A stretch of 64,000 nucleotides of DNA, taken from assembly GCA_004295245.1 (NCBI GenBank), contig REAR01000057.1, positions 21,240-85,239 on the forward strand. The letters run 5' to 3'. Origin of the DNA: Sphingobacteriales bacterium. GTDB taxonomy: Bacteria > Bacteroidota > Bacteroidia > Chitinophagales > Chitinophagaceae. The first letter of the stretch is position 1, and every line of letters starts with the position of its first letter. The notes under the pieces are model-generated. The model was given only the letters and a program-made list of their open reading frames with translations. It searched no databases and was not told the DNA's origin. The position numbers and the translations under genes are program-made. Below, one piece after another: positions 20,605-28,843 of the stretch.

Positions 20605-22809
20605 CTATTTGCTACTTGCTATTCTGTAGGCTTTAATAAAAATGGCACCCAGGTTTTTATACGGAGGAATATAATCGTCAAACTTTTCTTTTGCATCGCC
20701 GGTAAATTGTTTACCCAGCTCTTTCCACATCGGCAACCAATCAATATTCTTACCATTGGTAAGTGCCGTATTAATTGCTTTTAAAATAGGTTCATTTACG
20801 GTGCGGGTGCCTACTTGTTTAGAAGAAATAATATGCGCATCGCTGCTAATGGTTAAAACTTCGTTCAGGTTATTATAGCCACCACAACTGCCTAATACTA
20901 CCACTCTTGCACTGGGTTGTATTTGTTGTAATGAGTACTTTACATGGTAACTATGCCCGCGATGAATGAATACAGAAGGATGTATTTTTTTATCAGCCAG
21001 GTATTCATTCAATTTTTGTTGCGCTTCTTCATCGGGGTCATCTTCTCCGTACAAAGGTTTATTGGCAAAAATCCAAACAGGTTTTCCCTTGGCAGATTTT
21101 ATTGTAACCCAATATGGATTTTCTGCAATACTCCATTCCGGCTTGCCTCTAAAAAGGGTCATAAAATTTGCAAACGAGTTTTGGCCGTCTTTATCTTCAT
21201 CGCCATAAAAAAACACCTGCTGTACCACGCGGCCACTATCATCGGTTAAAGAGCTATAAGCAACATTAAATACAGGTGGTATGCCTAAAGATGAGGAAAG
21301 ATTGACCTGGCTGCTGGTGTCTGCGCTTTCAAAAAGCGTTCTTTCTATATTGTAAACCACCATACCATTTTTATCGTTATTATGCAGGCAACGATCGTAG
21401 TTCCAGTTCGCTTCATCAAGCATAAAAGCAGCCAGCTTTTTATTCTTATCAAAAATGCTGCTATAGCTGTCTGCAACATCCACCGCATCTTCTACATTTT
21501 CAAGATTCGTACTCTTTTCAAGGCCTATCATAAAAGACTTCATTAATACGGTGGCATTACTATCTGGCATTGATTTTAGTAATGTATCCAGCGTGTTATA
21601 AGCAGCAGCCATTTTTATAAACTTTCTAAAGTAGTCTGCATTTACACTCATAATCAGTTCATCGCCTCTGGGTGCCGGCATTTTCTGAAAAATACGTTTA
21701 AACACACCCAGATAACTACTGGTATATATTTCATCTTCGCTTAATACACAGAGATAATACAATTCTTGTGGGCTCAATGGCTCCAAGCATTTAAATCGTA
21801 CTGCATCGGGTTGATCGTGCAGGCCATTGATTTCTCTTACAAAAGCTTCTCTTGCTTTGGTGTTCATCATACGGCTTAGCTCTTGCATGCCCATTGGTGT
21901 ATCTTTCAACGGAGCCATAATGCGGCTGGCAAAATCTATACGGGTTTTAACCAGCAAACGGTAATAAGCAAGATTATCTTCTTTTACACTATCAATTTCA
22001 GTATAGGTAATTTTTTTGTGCAGCAATAAATCAAAAAATGGAAAATACAACTGACCACTTTTGCTAATAGCCATTTTAGAAATGGTTTGCACGTAGGCAT
22101 CTGTGTGCAACCGTATTCTTTCACCCAATCTATCTCTTACGGCAGCATAATTATAAAATTTTTTAGCATCTGCTTTTGCTGCTATAACCAGTAAGCTATC
22201 TGCAGTGGGCAGCTCTGGGTTACGCTGTAATACAGGTAAAATTTCATCGGGGTGAAGTGCCAGGTATTTTTGTATAAGCAGTACTCTTGCAGGTTTTACG
22301 CCTGCATTTTCTGGAAATAAAAAACATTCAACTAATATTTTACCAATAGCATAATTGTTGGCTACAACCACGGGTTCTATACTTTGCTTATTATTATCTA
22401 ACTGGCGGGCTTGCTCAAAAGCGGTAAGCAGGGTTGGGGCAATGGCAGGGTTAAAGTCTTTTTTACCAAGGTTATTATTATAACCAGCTATTAAAATTTC
22501 TAAACCGCGTATGTACTTTACTTTTTCCTGCCCATTAAGCAGGCTGTCATTTTCAATCAGATCTTGTTGTAAATCGGTTTTATTAATAATGGCTTCTTGC
22601 AACAATTGCTGAATGGTAGGGTCTGCTGATGGATTTAAGAGACTGTTGTTGTTTTGTAGAAGTGTAAGAAAACGCTGCTGCTCTTTATCCACTTTATCAT
22701 GAAAAAGTACACGGCCTTTATCTATTTTAAAAGGTACACTGTTGGGCTGGCTTTGTGCTGCCAGCGCCATGGTTGCTAATAAAAGGTAAGCTAATAAAAT
22801 TTTCTGCAT
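20605..22809 (-). CDS. Secreted protein with C-terminal caspase-fold-like domain
   Basis: About 734 residues from the ATG at 22809. That start is chosen because it opens a clean signal peptide (ending LAAQSQ) and lies 23 bases from a -7 box; an ATG 19 codons upstream would spoil both. Residues 30-480 are helical with no recognised domain. The C-terminal part has a strand-His-helix-strand-Cys layout: VFIHRGHSYH with His619 and VVVLGSCGG with Cys642. This fits clan CD peptidases (caspase, gingipain, CHAT), although the His-Cys distance of 23 residues is short. It is not adjacent to the first protease cluster but is a second secreted caspase-like candidate 6 kb away. Peptidase activity is inferred. 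Confidence 0.68.
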   Translation of the reverse strand: MQKILLAYLLLATMALAAQSQPNSVPFKIDKGRVLFHDKVDKEQQRFLTLLQNNNSLLNPSADPTIQQLLQEAIINKTDLQQDLIENDSLLNGQEKVKYIRGLEILIAGYNNNLGKKDFNPAIAPTLLTAFEQARQLDNNKQSIEPVVVANNYAIGKILVECFLFPENAGVKPARVLLIQKYLALHPDEILPVLQRNPELPTADSLLVIAAKADAKKFYNYAAVRDRLGERIRLHTDAYVQTISKMAISKSGQLYFPFFDLLLHKKITYTEIDSVKEDNLAYYRLLVKTRIDFASRIMAPLKDTPMGMQELSRMMNTKAREAFVREINGLHDQPDAVRFKCLEPLSPQELYYLCVLSEDEIYTSSYLGVFKRIFQKMPAPRGDELIMSVNADYFRKFIKMAAAYNTLDTLLKSMPDSNATVLMKSFMIGLEKSTNLENVEDAVDVADSYSSIFDKNKKLAAFMLDEANWNYDRCLHNNDKNGMVVYNIERTLFESADTSSQVNLSSSLGIPPVFNVAYSSLTDDSGRVVQQVFFYGDEDKDGQNSFANFMTLFRGKPEWSIAENPYWVTIKSAKGKPVWIFANKPLYGEDDPDEEAQQKLNEYLADKKIHPSVFIHRGHSYHVKYSLQQIQPSARVVVLGSCGGYNNLNEVLTISSDAHIISSKQVGTRTVNEPILKAINTALTNGKNIDWLPMWKELGKQFTGDAKEKFDDYIPPYKNLGAIFIKAYRIASSK

Positions 22810-22832
22810 ACAATCCTTATCTGCTGGTAACG

Positions 22833-22840
22833 CAAAAATA
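22833..22840 (-). promoter_or_regulatory. -7 promoter box of the caspase-fold gene
   Basis: On the minus strand this reads TATTTTTG, an exact TAnnTTTG match, 23 bases before the chosen start at 22809 and downstream of the alternative start at 22866. Confidence 0.6.
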
Positions 22841-22900
22841 CTACCAATCCGTTGCACCAACGGCAAAATTTAACGTCAATTGTGCCGGGTTATAAAAAAG

Positions 22901-22954
22901 CTCAGTTCAACAGACCGTTGCCGTTGAACTGAGCGTAGCAACAATGTTGCTACG
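22901..22954. repeat. Double hairpin, probably a diverged dispersed repeat
   Basis: Stem 1 is CTCAGTTCAAC / GTTGAACTGAG (11 bp, 11-base loop). Stem 2 is CGTAGCAAC / GTTGCTACG (9 bp, AAT loop). Read across, GTTGAACTGAGCGTAGCAAC aligns with GTTGAAGTGTGCGACGCAAC of the repeat family, with changes that keep base pairing inside each new stem. It could also act as a terminator for the lipoprotein gene's upstream neighbour. Confidence 0.6.
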
Positions 22955-22972
22955 TGTTGTGTAGCTGGCTAC

Positions 22973-23425
22973 CTATTTTCTATAAAACTTATAGCGGTAT
23001 TGGTAATTGGGTGTTTCGTATTGGGCAGTAAAACGGTAGCGGTTAACGTTAAAGTCATCAAACACCCAGTCTATAATACGATTGTTGCTAAAGTTGTACA
23101 AACGTAAGCTTAGTGTGTTGCGCCGCGTTTCCTGATAATTACCATTGCTGTCATAATAACCATCATTAATAGTTTGCATGTACCAGCGGCCATTTAAATT
23201 GCCCAGGTTGTCTCTGTACACCACATCGCCATTATTATAAAATGTAAACTCACCGGCTTCGTAACCCGTATAAATATCCTGCCAGTTAAAGAAGTTGTTT
23301 CTTTCTGCCCGCTCTAAAACCCAGGTGCCCTCTATTCGATCTTCGGGTGTTTCAAGTACGGCACTACAAGAGAAGCCGGTTACCATAACTGTGGTTAGTA
23401 AACTAAAGAGTAAAGTTCTTTTCAT
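22973..23425 (-). CDS. Lipocalin-like lipoprotein
   Basis: A 150-residue lipoprotein (lipobox VTGFSC at about 16-20). The mature part starts with RIEGTWVLE, followed by alternating strands with F..NGDVVYRD and LNGRWYM, and ends in aromatic-rich strands (YETPNYQYRYKFYRK). This order is typical of the lipocalin-like family of small Bacteroidota lipoproteins, in which GTW opens the barrel and NGxxxY/GxW marks middle strands. Ligand and role are unknown. It is transcribed alone, with the caspase-fold gene downstream on the same strand beyond a double hairpin. Confidence 0.72.
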   Translation of the reverse strand: MKRTLLFSLLTTVMVTGFSCSAVLETPEDRIEGTWVLERAERNNFFNWQDIYTGYEAGEFTFYNNGDVVYRDNLGNLNGRWYMQTINDGYYDSNGNYQETRRNTLSLRLYNFSNNRIIDWVFDDFNVNRYRFTAQYETPNYQYRYKFYRK

Positions 23426-23544
23426 ACATACCTCCTTTTTTCTTTAGTGTATGCAAATGCATTACCGAACCATGATAACTAAGTGTTAAAACAACAAGTA
23501 GTTGCGGCAACTTGTATGAATTTTTTAACGTAGCTTGACATTGT

Positions 23545-23952
23545 ATGCAATGTAGAATAACTATATTCTTTTGTTTGTGGCTATTGGTAACAGGCTGCAG
23601 TGTTCATAAAAAAATTGCCGGCCAAAAATGGCTTTATATTGGCCAAACAGACGTAACTAATGGTGCAAGCACTGCAAACATTCCCACTCGTGGATTTGAT
23701 GTTTATGAAGATATAAAACTGTATGTGCTACGCAGTACATTAACCATTACAAACATTGAGTTTTTATATGAAGATGATAGTAGTGCCGTGGTATCTGTGC
23801 AAACAACAGTAACACCTGCAAATTATTCAAGAGCTTTTCGGGTGCCTGCACAAGCCAAACGGCTTAAAAAGATAATCGTTTATTATCGCTTTACCCAACC
23901 CCAGCAAAGAGTGGCTATATTAAAATGCTATGGTCTTAGAAAGGAAAATTAA
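23545..23952 (+). CDS. Small lipoprotein of unknown function
   Basis: A 135-residue protein with a lipoprotein signal ([11 protein letters not shown], Cys at residue 18). The mature part is beta-rich ([39 protein letters not shown]) and looks like a single small sandwich domain. No family name is offered. The last four bases overlap the end of the converging dehydrogenase gene, so the two transcripts must overlap at their 3' ends. Confidence 0.65.
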   Translation: MQCRITIFFCLWLLVTGCSVHKKIAGQKWLYIGQTDVTNGASTANIPTRGFDVYEDIKLYVLRSTLTITNIEFLYEDDSSAVVSVQTTVTPANYSRAFRVPAQAKRLKKIIVYYRFTQPQQRVAILKCYGLRKEN

Positions 23953-24872
23953 ATGCCCAGCTTTTGCAACACCACCATTGCCATTTTATAAAAAGCTTCG
24001 TGGGTGTAGCCCGCAATATGGGGTGTAATAATAACATTGGTTTGGTTGGTTAACCATTGTAGTTGCTCCTGTTCGGCGGTGGTGTATGTAGCTGGTTTTT
24101 CATTTTCTAATACATCTAAACCTGCAGCACTTATTTTTTTATTGTTCAGCGCATTTATTACCGCTGTTGTGTGATGTACTTTTCCGCGGCAGGCGTTAAT
24201 AAATACAGGCTGCATTTGCAAGCTGTTAAAAAAACTATCGTCAGCCATATGAAAGGTTTCTTCTGTTAATGGCACATGGCAGGTAATAACATCTGCATAG
24301 CGGGCAATTTGTTCAAGACTGGCTTCTTTGATGTTGCCTGCACCAAAACCAAATTTATACTTATCGTATGCCAGTATTGTTACGTTAAAACCTGTCAGCA
24401 CCCGGGCAACTGCTGCACCGGTATTGCCAAAACCAATAATGCCAATAGTTTTGCCGCTTAGTTCTGTGCCACGGTTTTCATCCCGTATCCATTTACCGGC
24501 TTTAACTTCCTGGGCGCTGCTATTAATTTTATTCAGCAGGTTTAAAATAAGTGCCAGTACATGTTCTGCTACTGCATTGCTATTACCTTCTGGCGAACTT
24601 ACACACAAAATGTTTTTACTGGCCGCATATGCGGTATCTATCAGTTCCATACCACTGCCCAAACGGCCAATCCATTTTAATAGCGGGGCCTTATCTATTA
24701 AAGCGGCATCAATTTTTAAACGGGTGGTTACAATTAAGCCAGTGGCGTTGGGTATTACTCTTTCCAGTTCTGTGTAGGTAATAGCGGGCTGGTAAATAAC
24801 CGTAAAGGAGCGGCTTTCTAAAGTTTGCAATAGTGCAGGGTGTACTTTGGCAGTTACTATAACAGTTTTCAT
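23949..24872 (-). CDS. D-2-hydroxyacid dehydrogenase (NAD)
   Basis: A 307-residue member of the phosphoglycerate/D-lactate dehydrogenase family. The Rossmann motif [16 protein letters not shown] lies near residue 145, followed by the Asp of LAYDKY that selects NAD. The catalytic set is Arg in [10 protein letters not shown], Glu in LENEKPAT and His in [12 protein letters not shown]. It oxidises a D-2-hydroxyacid or reduces the 2-oxoacid; without the ACT domain it is not a full serA, and the substrate is open. Its start overlaps the ksgA stop by four bases (ATGA type), so the two are translationally coupled. Confidence 0.88.
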   Translation of the reverse strand: MKTVIVTAKVHPALLQTLESRSFTVIYQPAITYTELERVIPNATGLIVTTRLKIDAALIDKAPLLKWIGRLGSGMELIDTAYAASKNILCVSSPEGNSNAVAEHVLALILNLLNKINSSAQEVKAGKWIRDENRGTELSGKTIGIIGFGNTGAAVARVLTGFNVTILAYDKYKFGFGAGNIKEASLEQIARYADVITCHVPLTEETFHMADDSFFNSLQMQPVFINACRGKVHHTTAVINALNNKKISAAGLDVLENEKPATYTTAEQEQLQWLTNQTNVIITPHIAGYTHEAFYKMAMVVLQKLGI

Positions 24873-25621
24873 TGCATTTTAAAAGTAAGTGCAGCAAAAT
24901 CGGCAACGCTTAATTGCTCGGCACGTTTATTAAAAATTTCATCTTGCAGGGCGGCTGCTTCAAAGAGCGGTTTAACCGCATTGCGCAGGGTTTTGCGGCG
25001 TTGGTTAAAAGCCATTTTTACCAGCATAAACAGGTGTCTTTCACTTCTTATAGAGGGCCTTTCTTTTAATGCCATTAATTTAATAACAGCGCTTTTAACT
25101 TTTGGGGGTGGTGTAAATGCATCTTCATCTACTTCAAACAAATACTGCGTGCTGTAAAAAGCTTGTACCAATACGCTGGTAACGCCATATACTTTGCTTC
25201 CTTCTTTGGCCACAATGCGTTGCGCCACTTCTTTCTGAAACATGCCAATCATAACTGGTACCTGCTCTTTCCACTCCAATACCTTAAAAACAATTTGGGT
25301 AGAAATATTATAGGGAAAATTGCCCACTACCGTAAATTGATTTTCAAAAGGCGGCTCAATATCTAAAAAGCTTTTATGAATAATATGGTTTTGCAGTGCC
25401 GGGTATTTTTGCAATAGATATTGCACTTTCTCATCATCCACTTCTACACACTTTAAACTACAATCTTTTAACTGCAATAAATATTTAGTAAGTGCACCGC
25501 CACCCGGGCCTACTTCTAAAAGCTGTTGCAACGGTTCTTGCTGCAGCGTGGCAACAATACGTTCGCAAACTGTTTTGTCTTTTAAAAAATGTTGCCCCAG
25601 CGCTTTTTTGAGTGTATACAT
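24869..25621 (-). CDS. rsmA: 16S rRNA dimethyladenosine transferase
   Basis: About 250 residues. The start at 25621 gives [15 protein letters not shown], the classic KsgA beginning; the frame stays open upstream but that part runs through a dispersed repeat and is not coding. SAM motifs are [15 protein letters not shown], the acidic CVEVDDEKV, and the catalytic [10 protein letters not shown] (NxPY). It dimethylates two adjacent adenines in helix 45 of 16S rRNA during 30S maturation. A -7 box ends only 6 bases upstream, suggesting a very short leader. It is coupled to the dehydrogenase gene. Confidence 0.95.
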   Translation of the reverse strand: MYTLKKALGQHFLKDKTVCERIVATLQQEPLQQLLEVGPGGGALTKYLLQLKDCSLKCVEVDDEKVQYLLQKYPALQNHIIHKSFLDIEPPFENQFTVVGNFPYNISTQIVFKVLEWKEQVPVMIGMFQKEVAQRIVAKEGSKVYGVTSVLVQAFYSTQYLFEVDEDAFTPPPKVKSAVIKLMALKERPSIRSERHLFMLVKMAFNQRRKTLRNAVKPLFEAAALQDEIFNKRAEQLSVADFAALTFKMQ

Positions 25622-25626
25622 TACAG

Positions 25627-25634
25627 CAAAAATA
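25627..25634 (-). promoter_or_regulatory. -7 promoter box of rsmA
   Basis: Reads TATTTTTG on the minus strand (exact TAnnTTTG), five bases from the start codon. If used, the rsmA message is leaderless or nearly so. Confidence 0.5.
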
Positions 25635-25700
25635 CAATAGTGTGCGCAAACAGAGTAGTTGTTTTGGGTGGCCGGCATAGGGTACTTTGGGCAGCAGTGG

Positions 25701-25808
25701 TTGCGTCGCACACTTCAACAGATGATACGGTATCAGCCAAAAGGCTTTGGGTGCAGGTTTAAACCATAACCCCAATACCTTTTACCATTGCTGAAGTGTG
25801 CGACGCAA
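25701..25808. repeat. Dispersed repeat, complete inverted pair
   Basis: TTGCGTCGCACACTTCA (25701-25717) and its exact reverse complement (25792-25808) enclose a 74-base loop. The loop contains CCCCAATACCTTTTACCAT next to the right arm, which is also found, slightly changed, in the copy at 55367-55488. It lies upstream of rsmA. Confidence 0.92.
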
Positions 25809-25851
25809 CGATGCCGAGCCGGGCACCACTGTTGGCTATAAAAACACAAAA

Positions 25852-25869
25852 CCCTTTCAGTTGAAAGGG
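25852..25869 (-). terminator. Terminator of the BNR-repeat T9SS gene
   Basis: CCCTTTCA / TGAAAGGG stem. On the minus strand the 3' arm is followed by a T-rich stretch (TTTTGTGTTTTT). It lies 33 bases past the stop codon. Confidence 0.8.
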
Positions 25870-25902
25870 CTTGCGTTTACTTAAGCTGTCAGTGAGAAAT
25901 GG

Positions 25903-28773
25903 TTATTGTTTCAATATTTTTTTTGTAAAAGTATCGTTACCGTTTTTAGCATGCAGGTAATAAGTACCTGTGGGCAATGCCTGTATATTGTTAATGGCAA
26001 ACCTGTTTACCGGAGCAGTTATACTAAAGTTTTCTTTTCTTACAACACGGCCGTTTGCATCTAGTAACTGCACTGATAGTGTGTTGCGGGAGATAGTGGT
26101 AAACTCAAACTGAATTGAAGTGGATACAGGGTTTTGCAATAGTTTAAACTGTGCTTTAGCAACTACCCGTATGGCCACTACGCTTGAATAACTGGTAACT
26201 CCATCTTTACCTGTAACCTTTAAACGGTAAAAATAAGTAGCCTCCTCTGCTGCAGTTAAAGCATCGTTATATGTATTGCTGTTCCATTCAGCAATATTGC
26301 CAAACGTTTTAATGCTGGTGTAACTATTGCCATTTATACTTCTTTCAAGCTCAACTTTAGCAACATCATTTATTTGGCTGATATTCCACTTTAGTTCATT
26401 ATAACTTGTTTTATTACTGCCTGTGAATGTGGTTATTTTTACAGGAAGAATGGTATTGGTTGCCAAATCACTGATCCATACACTTTTGCCGTGTGTGGCA
26501 GCAACCAGTTTATTGTCGGCACTTATCTGAAGATCGAATACCATTGCAGCGTCTGCAAAGCCAGCATTAAAGTCGAACCAGTTGGCGCCGCGGTTAGGGC
26601 TAACATACACACCCAAATCGCAACCCGCGTAAATGATATTAGGGTTTAAAGGGTCTATCACAATGGCATTGAAAGGCACATCGGGGAGGCCGGTGCCACG
26701 ATCGGCCCAAGTGCTGCCGCCATTGCCACTTATATATACATGCGAGCTTCCATACCCACCAAGGGTAACATAAACGCTGTCATCATTTGTTTCGCTGATG
26801 GCAAAATCAAGCACGAAGCGATTGGGCAACCCACTGGTTATATTAGTGAAAGAAGTGCCTCCGTTGGTAGATTTAAATACAGTTGGATTGCCTACAACGT
26901 TTAGCCGGTTATCTGTTCTTTGTGAAAAAGGAGATAAGGAAACATAAAGTTTATTGGCGTTGGTATTTGAAACTGCCAGTGAGATGGCGGTTTTAAATTG
27001 GGCTTCAATATAACTTGTGTTGTTGGCAATAGTGGCATTATTATTTGTCCATGTTGAGCCACTGTTAGTAGATTTATGCATGTTGTCGCTGGCTACATAT
27101 ATAGTAGCTGATGAAGCTTTACTCATAGCAACTGGAGACATAAAGCCAGTGCGATCATCGCCAATAAAAGCCCAACTACTCAGCACCGTTGAATAAGTGC
27201 CTGTAACACCTGTTGTTGATTTATTTAGTTTTCTTGCATCGTTTGAAGCATATACAATCTGATCATCATTGGGGTCTATTACGGTAGGGCCACCATCGCC
27301 GCTGAACTCTTTTGCCCAAGAGGTGCCACCGGAGTACGACCAAACACCATTATCCTGCAGGCCACCGGCAAAGCGGTTGGCGTTTTGCTTAGATACCCCA
27401 AAAGAGGCATAGAATTGCGCAATATTTAAACCATTATTAATTTCATTAAATGTGGGAGAAGCTGCCAATGCATTAGAAGATCTGAAAACGCCCCCATCAT
27501 TAGCTACGTAGCAAATATTGCTATTGCTGGGGTCAAATTTAATATCATGATGATCTGCATGCATGCTTGCCGCAATAGTTGTTGCTGTGGTAGTAGATAC
27601 CCGGTAACGATAAAAACCTACTCCACCCATTAACAAACTGTCAGGTCGGGATGGTATTATTGCAACCGTATTTGCAAACCAAAACTGGTATTCGCAGTGG
27701 TGCGAGTTTGCTAAACTGGTAAAGGTGCTTCCAAAGTTGGTAGAGCGATACAGTTCAACTTCGCCGGCATCATCGCGGCCAATGCTTGCATAAACAGTAT
27801 TGCCACTTAAGTAGGCAAATTTTGTGTACCCACTAAAAGAAGTTGGAAGAACACTGCCAACTTTAGTCCAGTTAGTACCACCATCGGTTGTTCTGTAAAT
27901 ACCCTTATCTGCATTAACCAGGTTGCCTACAGCTGCCATCATCTGGTTGGCATTAGTGCTGTTAATTACCACATCAGAAACATAAATTTTATTTAAGATG
28001 GGAGAAACAGCCCAAGTTGCACCAGCATCGGTTGATTTAAATAAGCCGTTAGTGGTACAAGCATATACAATATTAGAATTGGTAGGGTCAAATTTTATGG
28101 CTTGAATACCAAACAGGTTATCGTAATTTTTTACCAGTACCTGAGACCATGTGGTACCACCATCGGTACTTCTTAAAATGCCCACACCATAGCTGCCACG
28201 TGCTTTCCAGATATTGTAGCCAATATTTGCCGTATCCACTCTGTAGACTTCACCGGTTCCTGCTAATAAAATATTGCCGTTACTTGGGTGAAATGTAATA
28301 GCCGGTACACCCAATACCGGAAAACCTGTATTGACATAAGACCATGATGTGCCACTATTGGTTGATTTGTAAATGCCGCCACTGGCACTGCCAATAAATA
28401 ATGTGCTTGTTGTGGTGGGGTGAATGGCAATTGATAAAACACGCCCAACATGCAGGTTGCCTGCTTGCGACCATGCCCCAAAATTGATGTCATCTGCACC
28501 AAATGCACCTGCATTGTCTTCGGTACCGGTAATAACTTCTGGTACTTTCATTGCCTTGGCATGTAGCCATGCCTTATAAAATTTATCGTTTAAATCTTTA
28601 TGATCCGGGTAGGCTCTGGCCTGCCAGAATAATTCCATCTGCCTGTCCGCTCCTTTTTCTTTTTCCTTCTTTTCTTTTTTTGGAGTAGTAAGTGAAGGAG
28701 ATGTTTTGAAAAGCGATAAGGCGGCAATGCCAACACAGCCGACAATTGCCCAGCTTAAAATAATTTTACGCAT
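25903..28773 (-). CDS. T9SS cargo protein with BNR/sortilin-like repeats
   Basis: A 956-residue secreted protein. A signal anchor (about 1-25) is followed by a Lys/Glu-rich stretch, then a large propeller region with at least nine Asp-box-like repeats (STNSGTSW, STDGGTTW, STDAGATW, TTDGGTNW, STNSGSTW, SGNGGSTW and others) between about residues 110 and 760. A fibronectin-like section follows (about 780-870). The last 80 residues form a type A T9SS sorting domain (LLQNPVSTSIQFEF, LLDANGRVVRKENF, LPTGTYYLHAKNG, KKILKQ). It is thus exported by type IX secretion and attached to the surface or released. Related proteins are called sialidase- or VPS10-like, but no catalytic residues for glycoside cleavage were identified. 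Confidence 0.9.
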   Translation of the reverse strand: MRKIILSWAIVGCVGIAALSLFKTSPSLTTPKKEKKEKEKGADRQMELFWQARAYPDHKDLNDKFYKAWLHAKAMKVPEVITGTEDNAGAFGADDINFGAWSQAGNLHVGRVLSIAIHPTTTSTLFIGSASGGIYKSTNSGTSWSYVNTGFPVLGVPAITFHPSNGNILLAGTGEVYRVDTANIGYNIWKARGSYGVGILRSTDGGTTWSQVLVKNYDNLFGIQAIKFDPTNSNIVYACTTNGLFKSTDAGATWAVSPILNKIYVSDVVINSTNANQMMAAVGNLVNADKGIYRTTDGGTNWTKVGSVLPTSFSGYTKFAYLSGNTVYASIGRDDAGEVELYRSTNFGSTFTSLANSHHCEYQFWFANTVAIIPSRPDSLLMGGVGFYRYRVSTTTATTIAASMHADHHDIKFDPSNSNICYVANDGGVFRSSNALAASPTFNEINNGLNIAQFYASFGVSKQNANRFAGGLQDNGVWSYSGGTSWAKEFSGDGGPTVIDPNDDQIVYASNDARKLNKSTTGVTGTYSTVLSSWAFIGDDRTGFMSPVAMSKASSATIYVASDNMHKSTNSGSTWTNNNATIANNTSYIEAQFKTAISLAVSNTNANKLYVSLSPFSQRTDNRLNVVGNPTVFKSTNGGTSFTNITSGLPNRFVLDFAISETNDDSVYVTLGGYGSSHVYISGNGGSTWADRGTGLPDVPFNAIVIDPLNPNIIYAGCDLGVYVSPNRGANWFDFNAGFADAAMVFDLQISADNKLVAATHGKSVWISDLATNTILPVKITTFTGSNKTSYNELKWNISQINDVAKVELERSINGNSYTSIKTFGNIAEWNSNTYNDALTAAEEATYFYRLKVTGKDGVTSYSSVVAIRVVAKAQFKLLQNPVSTSIQFEFTTISRNTLSVQLLDANGRVVRKENFSITAPVNRFAINNIQALPTGTYYLHAKNGNDTFTKKILKQ

Positions 28774-28806
28774 ACGGTTTCTCAGGATTTTTTTATAGGA
28801 TTTTAA

Positions 28807-28839
28807 TTTCGGGATGATGTGTTTTGCATCATCCCGAAA
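28807..28839 (-). terminator. Hairpin after the GEVED-domain gene
   Basis: A perfect 13-bp stem, TTTCGGGATGATG / CATCATCCCGAAA, with a 7-base loop lies 4 bases past the stop. There is no clear T-tract on the minus side, so termination is probable but not certain. Confidence 0.65.
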
Positions 28840-28843
28840 AGAG

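Noticed and set aside
25622..25711. N-terminal extension of rsmA
   Set aside because: The frame is open, but it runs through the left part of a dispersed repeat region, lies upstream of an exact -7 box, and does not resemble any KsgA.
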